From positions 16,527,001-16,591,000 of the forward strand of contig OY540817.1 in the NCBI GenBank assembly GCA_961205875.1: DNA of 64,000 nucleotides, in the 5' to 3' direction. Position numbers and translations under genes: made by a program. This DNA comes from Sialis fuliginosa. Lineage: Eukaryota > Arthropoda > Insecta > Megaloptera > Sialidae. This document shows positions 36,683 through 50,050 of this stretch, one piece after another (position 1 is the first letter of the stretch; each line of letters opens with the position of its first letter). The notes below the pieces were generated by a model. It was not told the origin of the DNA, made no database searches, and saw only the letters and a program-made list of their open reading frames with translations.

Positions 36683-37450
36683 AGAAAACTAGGAACCCTT
36701 ATAGTTTCGCTCTGTCTGTTTGTATAAATTTTATACCGATTAAGATGAAATTTGATATATAGATGTAGATTGAAAACCCAAAAACAGAAATGATGAGATT
36801 TTCGAAAAAAAAATTTTTTTTGGACCCCCCATAGACTGAAAAGTATATTTTAAAAAATTGTTCACTTAATCTTTAGATAGGTTTCCTAAAATGCATCAAA
36901 AATGTCTTTGGACATTTTGATTTTTTATATGCATTCAAAGTCGTTATCAGAGCGTCCTCCCGCTCTATTTTCTAAACTATATGTAATAAAAAATATGAAG
37001 GATGTAGAAAAAGGATGTGGAAAAAATCCAGGATGTAGATTTTAATTAGTACTTTCAAAGAAAATTATAACGAACACTGTCAAACATTTTTGGCCCCCTT
37101 CCATAGACTGAAAAGTGTATTCACAATTTTTTTCCCACTTACTCCATTGAGTGTATCTTTAGATAAGTCTCCTAAAATGCAACAAAAATTGTCTTAGGAC
37201 CTTTTGATTTTAACCCTTCAGTCACGATACATTTGTTTTTAAAAGTCGATATCAGAGCGTCCCTCCCACTAATTTCTAAACTATCAATTCAAAAAATAAT
37301 TTTAGAATATAGTTTTTAAATAGTTATTTCAATGAAAATTATAACAAACACTGTAGTGTATGAAAATTTTTGAAATAATTATTTTATAAATCGTAAATTG
37401 AGATTGACTACGGAACCCTATCATGTGCGTGCACATTACGCACTTGGCTG
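36683..37450 (+). mobile_element. Unclassified interspersed repeat with internal duplication
   Basis: Starts near 'aggaacccttatagtttcgc' followed by 'tctgtctgtttgt', and ends 'ctacggaaccctatcatgtg' with 'cgcacttggctg'. These are wordings found at the ends of common insect repeats. Inside, a segment of about 170 bases beginning 'catagactgaaaagt' (about 36,830) is repeated in diverged form from about 37,100 with 'atctttagata', 'cctaaaatgca' and 'tatcagagcgtcc' in both. No intact frame. Confidence 0.6.
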
Positions 37451-37886
37451 ATAAAGCACGTATCGGGTATATTAATAATAATTCAATTTACAAAATTTTC
37501 TAATTGTCCACCATTTTGTAACGAACAAATTAATGTAGAACGTATAATGTATATTTATAGATAAACAATTATGTTTTGATTCTCTAAAGACGAATGGTTG
37601 TCACATTATAATCGAATTTCCATTTCAAATCACTTAAACAGTTATATTCGTTGAGGCAAGAAAGATCTGTCCCATTTACAGATATTAATTCTACCCTAGC
37701 TACCGTCATCGACATAGTGCGAACAAAAGATAATGAAAATACAGCCAGAGTCGTTGCTAGGAGTGGCTCATGAACTGGGCGGAAAAATTTAATAAAACTT
37801 GTATATATGTGAGGAAGGGGGGGGGTGGCATACTCACGTATTAGTGTCGCGTACCGAAAATTTTTCAATTTATTCGATTATGTTAA

Positions 37887-38534
37887 GGAGGTTGAAATTG
37901 AAGAGTTACTTTTGAGGGGCAGGCGGTGGGGTAGGACGCAGTTTCGCTGTTGCCAAAACGACGACCTGTCATTCTTACTTGCACTCATGTATTTGTCATT
38001 ACTTGTCATTTTGCAATGCCAGCGCTGTTACTATTAGTCCTCGGTCCCGGCTTTTTTTAAAATAAAATATACTCCTCTGAAACTTCGTAAGTGGATTCAT
38101 TTTGGCGTAATCTACAAACTTTATCTTCTAAAATTCTGAGAATTGGGGCGTTTTTGGTGTGGTATGCGTCATGTTACGCATTATAGTTTCAAATATATCA
38201 TTTCAAAAAAATGTTGAGTTTCTTATATTGTTTTTTTAATAATGGTGTGATCGAAACGTCTAATTCTTGTTTAAATAATTAAATAAATGTATACTTTACA
38301 AAATCCTTAATTTTCAAAACAATCTTACTGTTTTTTAAAATGATTTTTATTATTTTTCTATCTAGTCTATTTTCATCAACTGCCATTTAACACTATGTAT
38401 TACAACTTAACTTTAAAATTTATTTTCTTAAAAACGGGTTGGTAAAAAAATTTGAAATTTCAGTATTTCATTCATTTTGAGTGTTTAAACAATTGTAAGA
38501 AATTTTACTGGTTTGACGTAACTTTTCAACCTCC
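37887..38534. mobile_element. TTAA-flanked non-autonomous element
   Basis: The ends GGAGGTTGAAA and TTTCAACCTCC are exact complements, followed by related 'agagttac'/'gtaact' words, and are flanked by TTAA at 37883-37886 and 38535-38538. 648 bp. The TTAA suggests piggyBac-type insertion, but GGAGG is not the usual piggyBac end, and a TA duplication (mariner type) cannot be excluded. Open frames inside are short. Confidence 0.65.
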
Positions 38535-38539
38535 TTAAG

Positions 38540-41500
38540 ACTTCTGAACACTAGCAATAATAGCAGATAACACATTTTTTTTTAAAATTTGTTAAACGAA
38601 GATTTTTTATAATTTTTTTGGTGATAAGAAATATCCAAAACTTGAAATTTTAATTTATAACTCATTGTCACGGCTGTTATTGATCCACTACTTATATTTA
38701 TAATGCTAAATCTGAACTATCTATCTAGGTCAAACGGTTCACTAGTTAGAAAGCTATATTAGACCTACAGACGCACACATTGTAGATTCCTTGTGTTCCT
38801 TTTTTCGATTTCCGTATGGAACACCAAGAAATAACTGAAAATCAAAAAGTTAGTATTCAGTTGGACGCCAAAATATTCTGAAACAATAAATCACACCAAC
38901 TTCGGAAATATTAGTAAAATATGTCAAAAATATTGATAAAATGAATAATTAAAAGTAATTTTATTTTACAATTATAATTTTAGAATAAGATTTAAAGATT
39001 TCTGCCACAAATTCAAGTAAATGTTATTTCTTTGCCGAACTAGAATATGTAAGCTACTTATTATTTACAAATTTAAATAAACATTAAATTTTAATTATAA
39101 TAATATTTATTCATCAAATCTAATAATAAGAAATTCATCGAAATGATTTCCAGATGAGATGTTTTTTAGTCCACCCGGTATATTTCTAAAAATTCTTTGA
39201 AATAAAAGTTGTTCATGAAAGTCAATTGAGTGTGAAATTTTCTTTGCAAGTTTTCTCAAATTAAGCACAATAAACACCTTTGGAACTAACGTGCCGTGCG
39301 CTACTTTTTAAAGAACTCGTGTTAGCTTTTTCTTGTTATTATGTCGCAATCAATCAATCTAAAAGCTGTCATAAATCGCAAATATTACAAATCATCTTAT
39401 ATTATGATAGATGGGGCTCAAATTATCTTTAGTGTTTTCATAGTAATGTTTAAAAGTACGTTCTTACGCACGAGACAAATAAAAATAATAATCCAAAAAT
39501 GATTAAATCAACTTTAAAAAAAATCTACGTTTTATTACACAGTCCCACAAAAAGGTTTTGTGTTTTTAACTGGACCATGTTTTTCTAGTTTATATTTTTT
39601 GCTATTGTTAAAAAATAGAACACTTAAATCAATTTTTATAGCCACCACTAGCTATGATACATTTTTTCTACCAATGTCTTCTGTAGACCAGCCTTTTATC
39701 TTCATTCTGCTTTTTGCTATATTGCTGAATGCCCAGTTTTGACCAAGCTATGAAGAAAAGACAGCTTTCCAAATCAGCGATTCGAATTCGTTCCCTAGTT
39801 ATAGGTACGCATTCAGAGTTGAAAATGTGGTTTGCTTTGATCGCAAATAATTCTATTAATTCGCGTTGAACCTTAGATTATAAAAAATAACACAGGCTGG
39901 GGATAAATTAAACTTTAAATTTAAAGTTAATGTAAAAAATAATATTTAGTACGTATTTTTTCTTAAAGAGAACCCACTTATATTTCACATAGATGGACTT
40001 TATTTCTTTAATTTGTATATAAGTATACATGGCATAATAGACACTGTAACTGTTATAAGTACTTTAAACGGAGAAATAGGTATCTAGTTTTTTCGTACCC
40101 GAATTCTATAGTGAGATTATTGCACAAGAATTTTATGAATGAGTACAACCGTTGTGTTATGTAGTAGGTATATTTTCACACTCGAGTAAATCAGTTAGTC
40201 CATTGTCGAGATGATTCATTGAGAATTATGGCTATTTATCACCTACGCAAGAAAAGGTCGCAAAAATACAAATAACTTAAACGTGTATATTATTATAATA
40301 ATACGTGTATTTATTATATTATATTTGTAGTTATCGATTGTTGTGGAACATAATTGATCAAAGTGATAGATGGTTTTCAACATCAGACTTTAGAATTACA
40401 TAGCTGCTGTCGGGAATTTTATTCTTTAAGAATTTTTTTTATATATTGGATTTGTAATAAAAACTAAAAATATATTTTGATCGTGGCGTATGATGAAGAT
40501 ATTTTGATCAAAAAGAATATTAAATAATTTAAATATTTAAAACTTGCTATACATTATAATTAATTATACATTTTAATTATAAAGTTAAATACGCGTCTAT
40601 GACAAGTTGTGCAATGTAGCAAATATTTTTTTCGCGTGTATTTTAATACACCCAACTCTTTTTTTACATGATAGATACGTTCCAATGAAATCCGCGTACA
40701 CTTGGCTTTCTTTTTATTAAGAAATCTGTTATCAGATACTGGGTTTTTAGTTTTTCAAGTTTGAAATTCATGTTATATATACTATATATATAATATATAT
40801 ACTGTTAATAATAACTTTTGTTTAGAATCTAACAAACATTATTTTTGGTGTCTTCTATTTGTGTGGTCCGAATAACCATTTGCGAGATAAATAAGAAAAA
40901 CTAGACCCGTAGATATTTTTGCCCCTAAAAGGGGGCCACACGTTTTTTTTAAATATCGCCATTTCTAGTTTTGTAGAGGAAGGTTAATTGTACAACTATA
41001 CCAATTTTCATGTTTCTATCAAAAAGTGCAGGGATTAATCGAAATATCGCTCTTAACGTCCGGACTACTATACTTTGTATAGATATCAATATTGTGGTGA
41101 GCTTAATAAAGGTTAAAAAATACACACAAATGACCTGATTCAACGGACTCGCTTATGTATGGGGAGAGAAAGTGAGAGAGGAAAAGATAAGAGAAATTTT
41201 TAATTGGACGCACAATCAATTTTATACCATACACTTTGTAAAATTTACAGTACAAAGTATATTTATTTACTCGTAACAAATATAAAATTAGTTAATAATC
41301 TATAAAAAAAGCTCTTGTAGTGAATTCTACTTTAATCATTATTTATAGTAAAAACTCAATTTTAGCGTTTTATTATATTTATAAGACTTAAATAATTGTT
41401 TAAAAAAAAAACAATTAAAAAATATTCCAAACTAGGTATTCATTTGTTATTGTTTATGATAAGAGTAATTTGTAATTATTTTGTTATACGTAATTATTAA

Positions 41501-43000
41501 ATATAATCACCCCCTCCCAAATAAAGCCATAATATATTAAACATTAAATAAATATATTTACTGAAAAACACAATAGAATGTTAATTTCTTAAGCGGTATT
41601 TCGGATTTCATGTTCTCAAGTGCCGACTGTCTGTATAGAAAAGGTGACAATGAATGAAAGTCGAGGACTAGGTAGAGTTTGTGTTTGGAAGTGCAGTCCA
41701 TTGGGTCTAATTAACCATGAAGGTTAATCCTGGCTTATGTAAAAAGAATTCACCTAACACGTGTTCTCAATGCAATACAAAAACATTTTCTTTATCTTGG
41801 TAATTTCTTTCACTGAATTTGTCACGAGATGAAACCAAACAATTTTAATGGATTATTCAAAATAAGTGCATAAGCAAAAGCGACTTACTACATAAAACAA
41901 AACTGACAAATTATTTAATTTACCCATTTTTTACTTCCGAAGATTGGAGTTATACTGTCCTGGATCATAAATTATTTGTATACGAAATGATGCTATGGTT
42001 CTATCTAAAATTTTAATTTTGAAATTTGTATTTTGATATCCACCCTGTACAAATAACACAGAATAATTATATTTAGCAAGTGAAGCCATGCAAATTGAAT
42101 AGCTCGCTACAAGATGCAGCATCCGTGAAACGAGATCTGACATTGATTCTCAGATAAAATTATACGCATGACCATGTTTATTTTGATTTTGCAAATCGGC
42201 TTCGTTTTTTGGTATTGTTGTTGTTATAATAAAAGGGTTACAAAGGTAAAGACCGCTCGCGTTGTTATAGACATTTATGTCATTTTATTGTAAGAATACC
42301 TACAACAGTTGTATGTTCATTATTATTTCTGTATTTTTATGTATAGGAAAGAATCTAGATCGTTTTGTTTTGTGTAGTTTTTATTTATAACACACCTGTG
42401 TTCTATTTTGTGGTTTATTTTAATTTAAGAATATTTTTGTATAACGGTATTTTATTTTGTGATAGTTGATTGTAAAATATGTTAAAATTTCAATAATTTT
42501 ATCGTCTCGACACATTAAAATATTCAAATGAACTTTCTGATATTACTTGAACAGTTGCTCGAGAATTTTAAATATTTTAATAACGTCAGTTTTCAATTAG
42601 TTATCAAAGGATGCAGTTTCCTTGTAGAATAAAATGAAATAAAAAAAAGAACTTGCATTCAAAAGACAAAATTGTAACATTTTCCCCGGTTGAGCAGGAA
42701 ATGAACATGGTGATGGAAGAACACTAAAAAAAACTATGAGAATGTTTTATGCAAAAGAATTTTTTTAAATTGACATTATAACAGACGATATAAAACAAAT
42801 TACGACATAAAAATTTTCTCTTTGAATTAAGAATTTCAGAAAAAAATAATTGGCTTCATTTTTTTATATTGTAAATAAAAAAAATTACCTTACTTTCAAA
42901 TGGAGAGAGGGGTAAGTATTTACTTATAGATTAGATATTTCTAGTTTTGTATTTTCATGTATATCAGGGTTTCTCAATTTTTAATTCATAAAAAGTTTTT
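38540..43000. other. Intergenic, no gene seen
   Basis: AT-rich. A retroelement-tail-like patch lies at 38,700-38,830. A G/C-richer island at about 41,600-41,740 includes 'tctaattaacc' and 'ggttaatcc', homeodomain-type words. Nothing else supported. Confidence 0.4.
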
Positions 43001-43425
43001 ATTTTTAACCGACCTCAAAAAAGGAGGAGGTTCTCAATTCAATCAATAAATATTTTTTATTTATGTTCGGGCATACCTCCGACAAATAGTCACCGATTTG
43101 GGTTGTTCCCATATAAATTTTATCAACTAAAAAAGGAGGGGATTTTCAATTTGGCTGTATACATTTTTTTATGTATTTTTGAGCATAACTACGACAAACT
43201 TGAAAAAAAAATTATTTGTTTGAAAGAATATACTTCATCAAAATCTGACGATGAATTTCGAAAATACACTACTCAAAAGAGAAAAATAAAAAACTTAAGA
43301 AGACAACCTAAAAAACATAGAAAAGCACTGCATAATTATAATTAAATTTAAGAGTTTTTTTAAGACGGTGCCAAGCCTATAAAGACATTTTAATAAAATA
43401 AAAAGAAAATGGACTTCAAAAACTG
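43001..43425 (+). mobile_element. Lepidopteran-type interspersed repeat
   Basis: Opens 'accgacctcaaaaaaggagg' followed by 'aggttctcaattc', and later has 'gacggtgccaagcct' and 'aatggacttcaaaaac'. These phrases are familiar from widespread moth and butterfly repeats. It is partial, internally duplicated ('aaaaaggaggggattttcaa' at about 43,131) and does not code for an intact protein. Confidence 0.65.
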
Positions 43426-43748
43426 TTAAATTTCATTAATAGGTATACTTTTCAGTATTTTAAGTTTTTTTTTGAAGTATTTTTTATTATTTATTAATTT
43501 ATGTACAAGTTATTGAAAATAAAATATTTACATAACGAAATTATTATTATAATGTATTTTCATGTGGTAAACGATTTAAAAAAGGCTGAGAACTCCTGCA
43601 TAGGTTATATTTCTATAATTTCAAAATTACCATATTCCCTATCAATCCACACAATAAACCATAAAAAATGCAAGAATCTTTTATCAGATACATTAAACAT
43701 TCCCATCATCACAGCCGACATATGTCAGACACAGACACTAGAGTGGTT

Positions 43749-43767
43749 AGCACTAGTGACTAGTGCT
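43749..43767. repeat. 19-bp palindrome
   Basis: agcactagt-g-actagtgct: perfect 9-bp arms around a single base, inside a GC-richer patch at about 43,670-43,905. Confidence 0.8.
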
Positions 43768-43905
43768 GTTGGTAAATACGAGTGGTCGCGTGCGGCCTCC
43801 CCTCCCACCCCCATTCGGTTCATTACCGATACCACTCATCGAATCATGCTGTTTGCATTTGGGATTTCTATCGAATTTGCTCCACTGGTTCTTTTAACCA
43901 TCTAG

Positions 43906-46194
43906 TGCTTTTTAATGGTTGCTGTGTTTAGATAAGTTGATAGTTGGTGTATAATTAAGTGATGAGTCGCAATGGGAGACCATTGAATATTGTATTAATA
44001 GGAAGAAGAGGGGGGGGGGCGATATGTGGTTCTGAGGGTGAAGATATAACAAAAAAATATTATCGATTGTTATGAAATTATCTTCGTTCACAGGTGTAAA
44101 CATCAGTAAACCGTATAGTTTTGGTTCAAAGAAGATATCATTCGCGATCTTGAAAAATGCAGAAGATTTTTAAAATAAAAAATTATGAAAAAATATTCAA
44201 ATGTTTTCATTTGGTATGTTCTAGCTCAATATGCGAATGGGCAAAAAAACTCGTATGTTTGTTATAGTATATTAAATCTGCTACTAAAAAATGTAAATCA
44301 AAAGCACAGATAGGTATCAAATCTAAGATTAAGTAGGTATAGTTTTTAATTTCTAAAGATCAAGTTCTTAATCCTTATTTTATGTGTTGTTAATTAAAAT
44401 AATATTATACATAATATATAATGAAAATAAGAACATAAAGAACACAAGGAAGTTATACATACGTTAACTTAATAAGTTAATACTTCTGCCTGAAAACTTA
44501 AGTAAAGTGAAAATAAATACTAAATGCATTGATAAAAGGGTTTTTAATATTAATATTATTAATACATAATAATATATAAACTATGTACATATATAACATA
44601 GATTTTAAAACTATATGAGTGATTTATAGTTCAAATCAATACCATTAAACAGAAGACATTATATATTTTGGATCCACCCGGTATTTTACAAACTATCTAA
44701 TTAAAAATCTTCAATATCGATTTCCTAGTTACGTAGGTAGTACCTACATATATGTATATATGAATGATTAATTATAACAGAAGCCAAACATCGAATTCCA
44801 AAGTTGACAAATAATCTAGAATTCACCCCCTCTCGCCCAACGATATTGGCTGCACCTCCCACCCTACACATATGTTTGCTGACGTGGCAGATTCATTCAT
44901 TTACCCTCCACCCCAACCCCCCTTTAACGTAATTAATGGCGTTATTAAGTGGTGTGATATTGGCCCTAAACAGGAATAACCCAATTTATTTCTGCGATGC
45001 TAAAAATACTAAATTGTTTCCGTTTCTGTTTGTTTATTTACTAATTTATTCGTTTCGAGTAACTTTGAAAAATACTGAATTTTGACTCAGAAAGCTTGAT
45101 GCTAAACAAAACAGCAAGACGGTGTTCACTTCGTATTTAAAAATGTATAGGGTTTATTATTATTTTTTTAAATCACCGAATTGCTGTTTTGTCTTTTTAG
45201 TCTAAACACTGTATAAGAATATTTGAAACTATTGATAATAAAGTCTAAAATGTTATTAACAGTACCTATAGTGTACTATGTTACAATAATATACAATCAG
45301 GTGTTTTTTACGTGAAATATGTCAGTATTTTAATTAAAATTTAATTAAAAATGTAATTATTAGCTTGTTTGTCGCGTGATCACAAATGCGTTTAGCAGAA
45401 CTGTCACTGGTATGACGTCAGAAGATATTATAAAAGTCAGAATACTGGATCCTTATTGGTTAGTTTCAGTTTGCTTATCATAAACTGACGTCACGCATAT
45501 CACGTGACTTTTGGAAAAAGAAGTATCTACAATATACATACTACATACGTACAAAATACAATACTTATACTTTACATAAAATTTAGTGAATAACTATTGA
45601 ACCGATCTTAGTGGGATTTTTGATGTAAATAAATGTCAAATCAATGACAAAATAATGATGCCTACTTATTTAGAAAAACATATTAATGATATTTTGGGCT
45701 GTGTACATAATTTAATTGATTTGTTAATTGTCTGAGTAACTTAGTGACTATTATGGCACAGAAGAGACATGCAAAACCGGTGAAATTTAATAATTTAAAT
45801 TAAAAAATACGAAACATATTTTAAAAATATTTCAATAACCGATGCATATAAAAATGATTTTATTTTATTAGTAGGTATGTGCAGAAACGATCCTGTTACC
45901 TGCACCGCAATACCCACAATGCACTTGTGAGTTATTGATATCGCTCTATTATAAATTCCCTACGACATTCTTTATTTATTAGTTTCATGATATACCGCCA
46001 GTATTTGTCGATCTAATCAATTTACAACACTGGAACAATTTATGTACGAGATGTGACAGATTCACTTTGTACTCCATGTATCACACGTTGATTGAAATCA
46101 TTCCATTTTTGTAATGATAAATATAATTATCTAAGATCTTATCACATCATATAGCGGGTGGCTTAATAAAAACTGAAGGTTTTATTTTATTATA
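43906..46194. other. Intergenic with two candidate regulatory patches
   Basis: No gene. 44,811-44,960 is C-rich with 'cgtaattaatggcgttattaa'-type homeodomain words. 45,371-45,508 is a dyad containing two TGACGTCA sites. Otherwise AT-rich, with a retroelement-tail phrase near 45,600. Confidence 0.4.
45371..45508. repeat. Imperfect dyad with two TGACGTCA palindromes
   Basis: The left half has 'gtcgcgtgat' then TGACGTCA at 45413-45420. The right half has TGACGTCA at 45486-45493 then 'cgcatatcacgtgac', the complement of the left pattern with an insertion. Between them lie TATAAAAG (45429-45436) and TCAGT (45466-45470). It could be a small terminal-inverted-repeat element or a promoter. Confidence 0.6.
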
Positions 46195-46672
46195 TCCTTA
46201 ATATATATAAAGCTCAACGTCTCTCTGTCTGTCTGTCCGTTAGTGTGCTTATCACTCGAGAACCACTTATTCTCTGGTCAGGTTATAGGCTATATTTTGA
46301 TACGTTAGATAACATAACAACTAAGCAGTGACGTTAATAGTAAATCAAGTCGGAAAAAATTTTACCGTCGGCGCTCTATTTTGCAATACGCCTAAACCGT
46401 TCAATATTGAACAAAATAATGTATTAAAGAATTGTGTAGAATCAAAAGATCTACAATAAAGTCAGCGACACCATATATCTAACTTTTATATTTAAGCCAC
46501 AATTACTGTTTATATGTTACAAAGAAAATTTAAAATATTTGGGTTTTGTTTACGTGGACTTATGACCTGCAAAACATTAATCCCTATCGAAATAAATGAT
46601 TTCATCGTCATAAGTACTAAATGTAGATATCATTTGCCTTTTACAGCATCCAATTTGGTCGTATAGTTTAGA
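46195..46672 (-). mobile_element. LINE/SINE-like dispersed repeat, family C copy 2 (reverse)
   Basis: Reads on the - strand as the family C chain from 'accaaattggatgctgtaaa' through 'aacggtttaggcgtattgca' to the 'gacagacagacagagagacg' tail and 'tatatattaagga'. More complete at its 5' side than copy 1's shared interior. Confidence 0.8.
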
Positions 46673-49604
46673 AAATATCTTGAAATGTAAATACGGGAAC
46701 ATATTATTTGCTCGATGAGAATCCGTGTCGCGGCGTGCGGTAAGGAGGAAGCATGCCGAGTAGCCGCGGGGCAGAGGGAATAATCACAGGCCAGTATTAT
46801 TTTGATTGTCAAATATCTATAAACTCGAATATATGGACCTATGCTACTTTCAAAAATAATTACAATACTAGTATAAATGTCTGTTAGCATGATTAACAAG
46901 CTTTTATGAAATTACCAAATTTCATTGCCACAATTGTATTTCAAGACGCAATCGGGTATGAAATTTCATTCTCGATTCAATTAAACACTTAATCAAAACT
47001 GTACAATAATACCAATGTCAGGACAACAAAAACTTCAATTGTTTGTTTGTAGTGGTGTCACGTTACAGAAGACAATTAAAAACTTTTCAACGTTTGTAAC
47101 ACAACACTACAAACACTCGAAAAATTTATATTGTCGTATCCGAACGACGAAAATTCTAAATGTTTTCACTTGAATGGATACCGTACATTTCATTTTTCCA
47201 TCTTCGTGAACTTAAGTATTATAATTGAATCCTAATTATTATAAAGAAATCATTAAGGTATTAATTTTTGTATGGTTTAATTTAATTTTATTTAATGAAC
47301 CCTTTAATTACAAACAATAGAGGGTAGTATTTTGTTTTCACCTAAATACAGGGTGTCCAAGTTAAGTGTGAAATGCATGGGGATTTCCTAAACAGTAAGA
47401 GATACAGATTCAGTAAAATGAGATGAATTATTTGTAATTATATAAGGTTTAGGTCAAAGTAGATAGGTACTTTTTATTTGCGGTTTCTTAAAGCAATTTT
47501 TATGTAGAATTGATTGGTGTATTTAGAATTTTTATATCACTTTTAGTTTCCTAGTTACTAGCTCTAACTTTAGTTTTTCTTATGAGCCACTAAGTTAGCT
47601 ATAGCATATGTATAAGTAGGAACACTACCCCCTCTCCTATTCTTGATATTATTACCAATATTTTTGTTTTAATAAATATGAAGAATTATGTTTAAAATTT
47701 TATCAGTAATTTTAGGAAACATTGATATGTTGATATGGTTTTAATTAATTCTCTAAGCAATATAATATTTCAAAAAACAATTTCCTGGGAACGACTTAAT
47801 TTTCAAAGCATTCGTGATTAAAAGGTTAAATAATCATATCAATCTCTATTGGATCTATATTTAATTTTACCTTTGAATAATGCCTTTTTCAATTGGTATA
47901 AATTATATATTATTGCAGATATTGTGACCCACTATTTGTATTTATGTGTATGTTATGTACCTATATGTATATTTGACGTTGCAGAGTATCAATGAATACT
48001 TAAGTAATGCAATCATGCATCATGTGCTTCATTAAGCGTGTATTATAAGTTTAAACAAACATACAGTACGCGTTCTGTGAAGCGAACCGGATGGATGGAT
48101 TTAGTCGCTACAAAATATAATGATTTTATATTAAGTTATGAAAATTAAAACGTTTTTTTGTTGTTTTTATTAGTCTTGATTTAAAATGTCTTATATAAGG
48201 TAAAAATAACTTTTAAAAGGAACATAATATATGTTTCTAGCAAAATGTTTTGGGACGTTTCTTCCACATAGAAAATTAATTACATATAAAATTATACCCT
48301 TCTTTGTATTGTGGTTTTTACGTAACAGCAGACTGATAGACCGACAGACAGGTAAAAATGATAATTTCCTTCAACGGTTTGGCGATATTTTCTTATAAAT
48401 TTATACCTAGTATAAGAAAGTAAAAATTGATATACGTATACCGAATTTTTATCGGGCTTAAGACGATTATATTAGACAAAATATATTCTTATCAACCTAT
48501 CACTAACGTGATAAAAAGTAATTGAGATTGTTATTGTAGTATAATTAAATATAATTTTGGTACAATGGTCGTCTCTGTTGGTAGCCGCTTCACAATGTGG
48601 CCCCACCGTTTGTTTGCCGCTACAGTGTCTGCATGGGAGCACTTTTATAATACTGCTTGTATTGTGTTGGTTATATTGTTAACTATATATAATTATATGT
48701 TTTATAAAGGTACATTACCCGTTTAGCTTCTGTGGGCCACAATTATCAACTGATCTACTATTAATTATTTTATTTATATATATTTAAATCTATATACAGA
48801 AACTTCGGTGTATTTTATGAATAAATTGAAAATATTCCTATCTTATTAAACTTTTTATGTATAATTTTTATATTCAGACACTCCATCATTTACGAATTTC
48901 ATTAAATATTTGTAGGCAACTTTGTTTGAAATTAAAGATCTGTTGTCTTTTCTAAGTTTGTTGAGAAGTTTCGAATTTTTGCATTGCATTATTATGTGTC
49001 TTGTTTCAGCTATGGTATTGTTAATATATTATATTACAGACTTCAAAACCTCTTTTTAAGCCGTTATATTAAGGATCTTCTGTTGTAATCATCTTGATGA
49101 AAATAGCCGAAATTAATTTACAAAAAAAAAACATATTTCATCAATGCTTTAAATTTTGAATGGTTTATTATTGTGTTGGTAATCCGTGCTCGATTTCCAT
49201 GGCCCTCTTGACACTGCCGTCACAAATCGGACACATGAAAGAAGCGAGGGGTGCTTTTCAATAGCTGTTTGTTTTATTAGAGGGTAGAAAGGTAAGCTTT
49301 TGATTGTAGATAGTATGATATTGTTACCAATTACGTCGTCTTTATTATTTTATTTGTACGAAACGTCGAAACCAATATATCAAATAAATTCAACTAATTA
49401 TTTTTTTACAATATATATATAGATTTTGTTTGATAGGTGTTTTTTGTTTACTCATTTTCAGTATTCAATAAAAAAAATCATAATAACAACATTTATTGTA
49501 TTTTACCTTCATCTGCTTGCAATTGATTACATTATTCTTCAGTTCGCGCGTTATTAATAATACAATTTTACCGTATATAGCATATTTAAAGTTATTTTCT
49601 AAAC
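46673..49604. other. Intergenic, no gene seen
   Basis: A G/C-richer patch at 46,700-46,790 directly abuts the family C repeat. Another short one at 49,185-49,290 and one at 48,550-48,640 are non-repetitive. The rest is AT-rich. Confidence 0.4.
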
Positions 49605-50050
49605 TAAAAGATCAAATTGGATGCTGTAAAGGGCAAATTATATCTACATTGAGTACTTATCTTATGACGACGGAATCATTTATTTCGATAAATATTAATG
49701 TTTTGCAGATCATAAGTCTACGTAAACAGAACCCAATTAATTTTTTTTGTAACATAAAAGCAGTCATTGTGGCTTACATATAAAAGTTAGATATATGGTA
49801 TCGCGGACTTAATTTTAGATCTTTTCATTCTACACAATTCTTTACTACATTATTTTGTTCAATATTTAACGGTTTAGGCGCTGGCGGCAAACTTTTTTTT
49901 GACTTGATTTACTATTATCGTCACTGCTTATTCCTAATGTTACCTAACGTAACAAAATATATCCTATAACCTGGCCAGAGAACATATCTATGAATTAAAA
50001 TTATAAGCGTACTGACGGATAGACAGACAAACGTTGAGCTTTAAGGATAG
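49605..50050 (+). mobile_element. LINE/SINE-like dispersed repeat, family C copy 3
   Basis: Contains 'caaattggatgctgtaaagg', 'atatggtatcgcggactt', 'aacggtttaggc', 'gttacctaacgtaacaaaat' and a shortened 'agacagacaaacgttgagct' tail. Confidence 0.8.

Noticed and set aside
37584-37868. 94-codon open frame on the - strand
   Set aside because: No ATG at its first codon, no recognisable domain; lies between repeat copies.
43501-43905. 134-codon open frame on the + strand
   Set aside because: Lys/Ile/Asn-rich start typical of translated AT-rich DNA; the second half covers a GC-richer unique patch better explained as non-coding. No domain seen.
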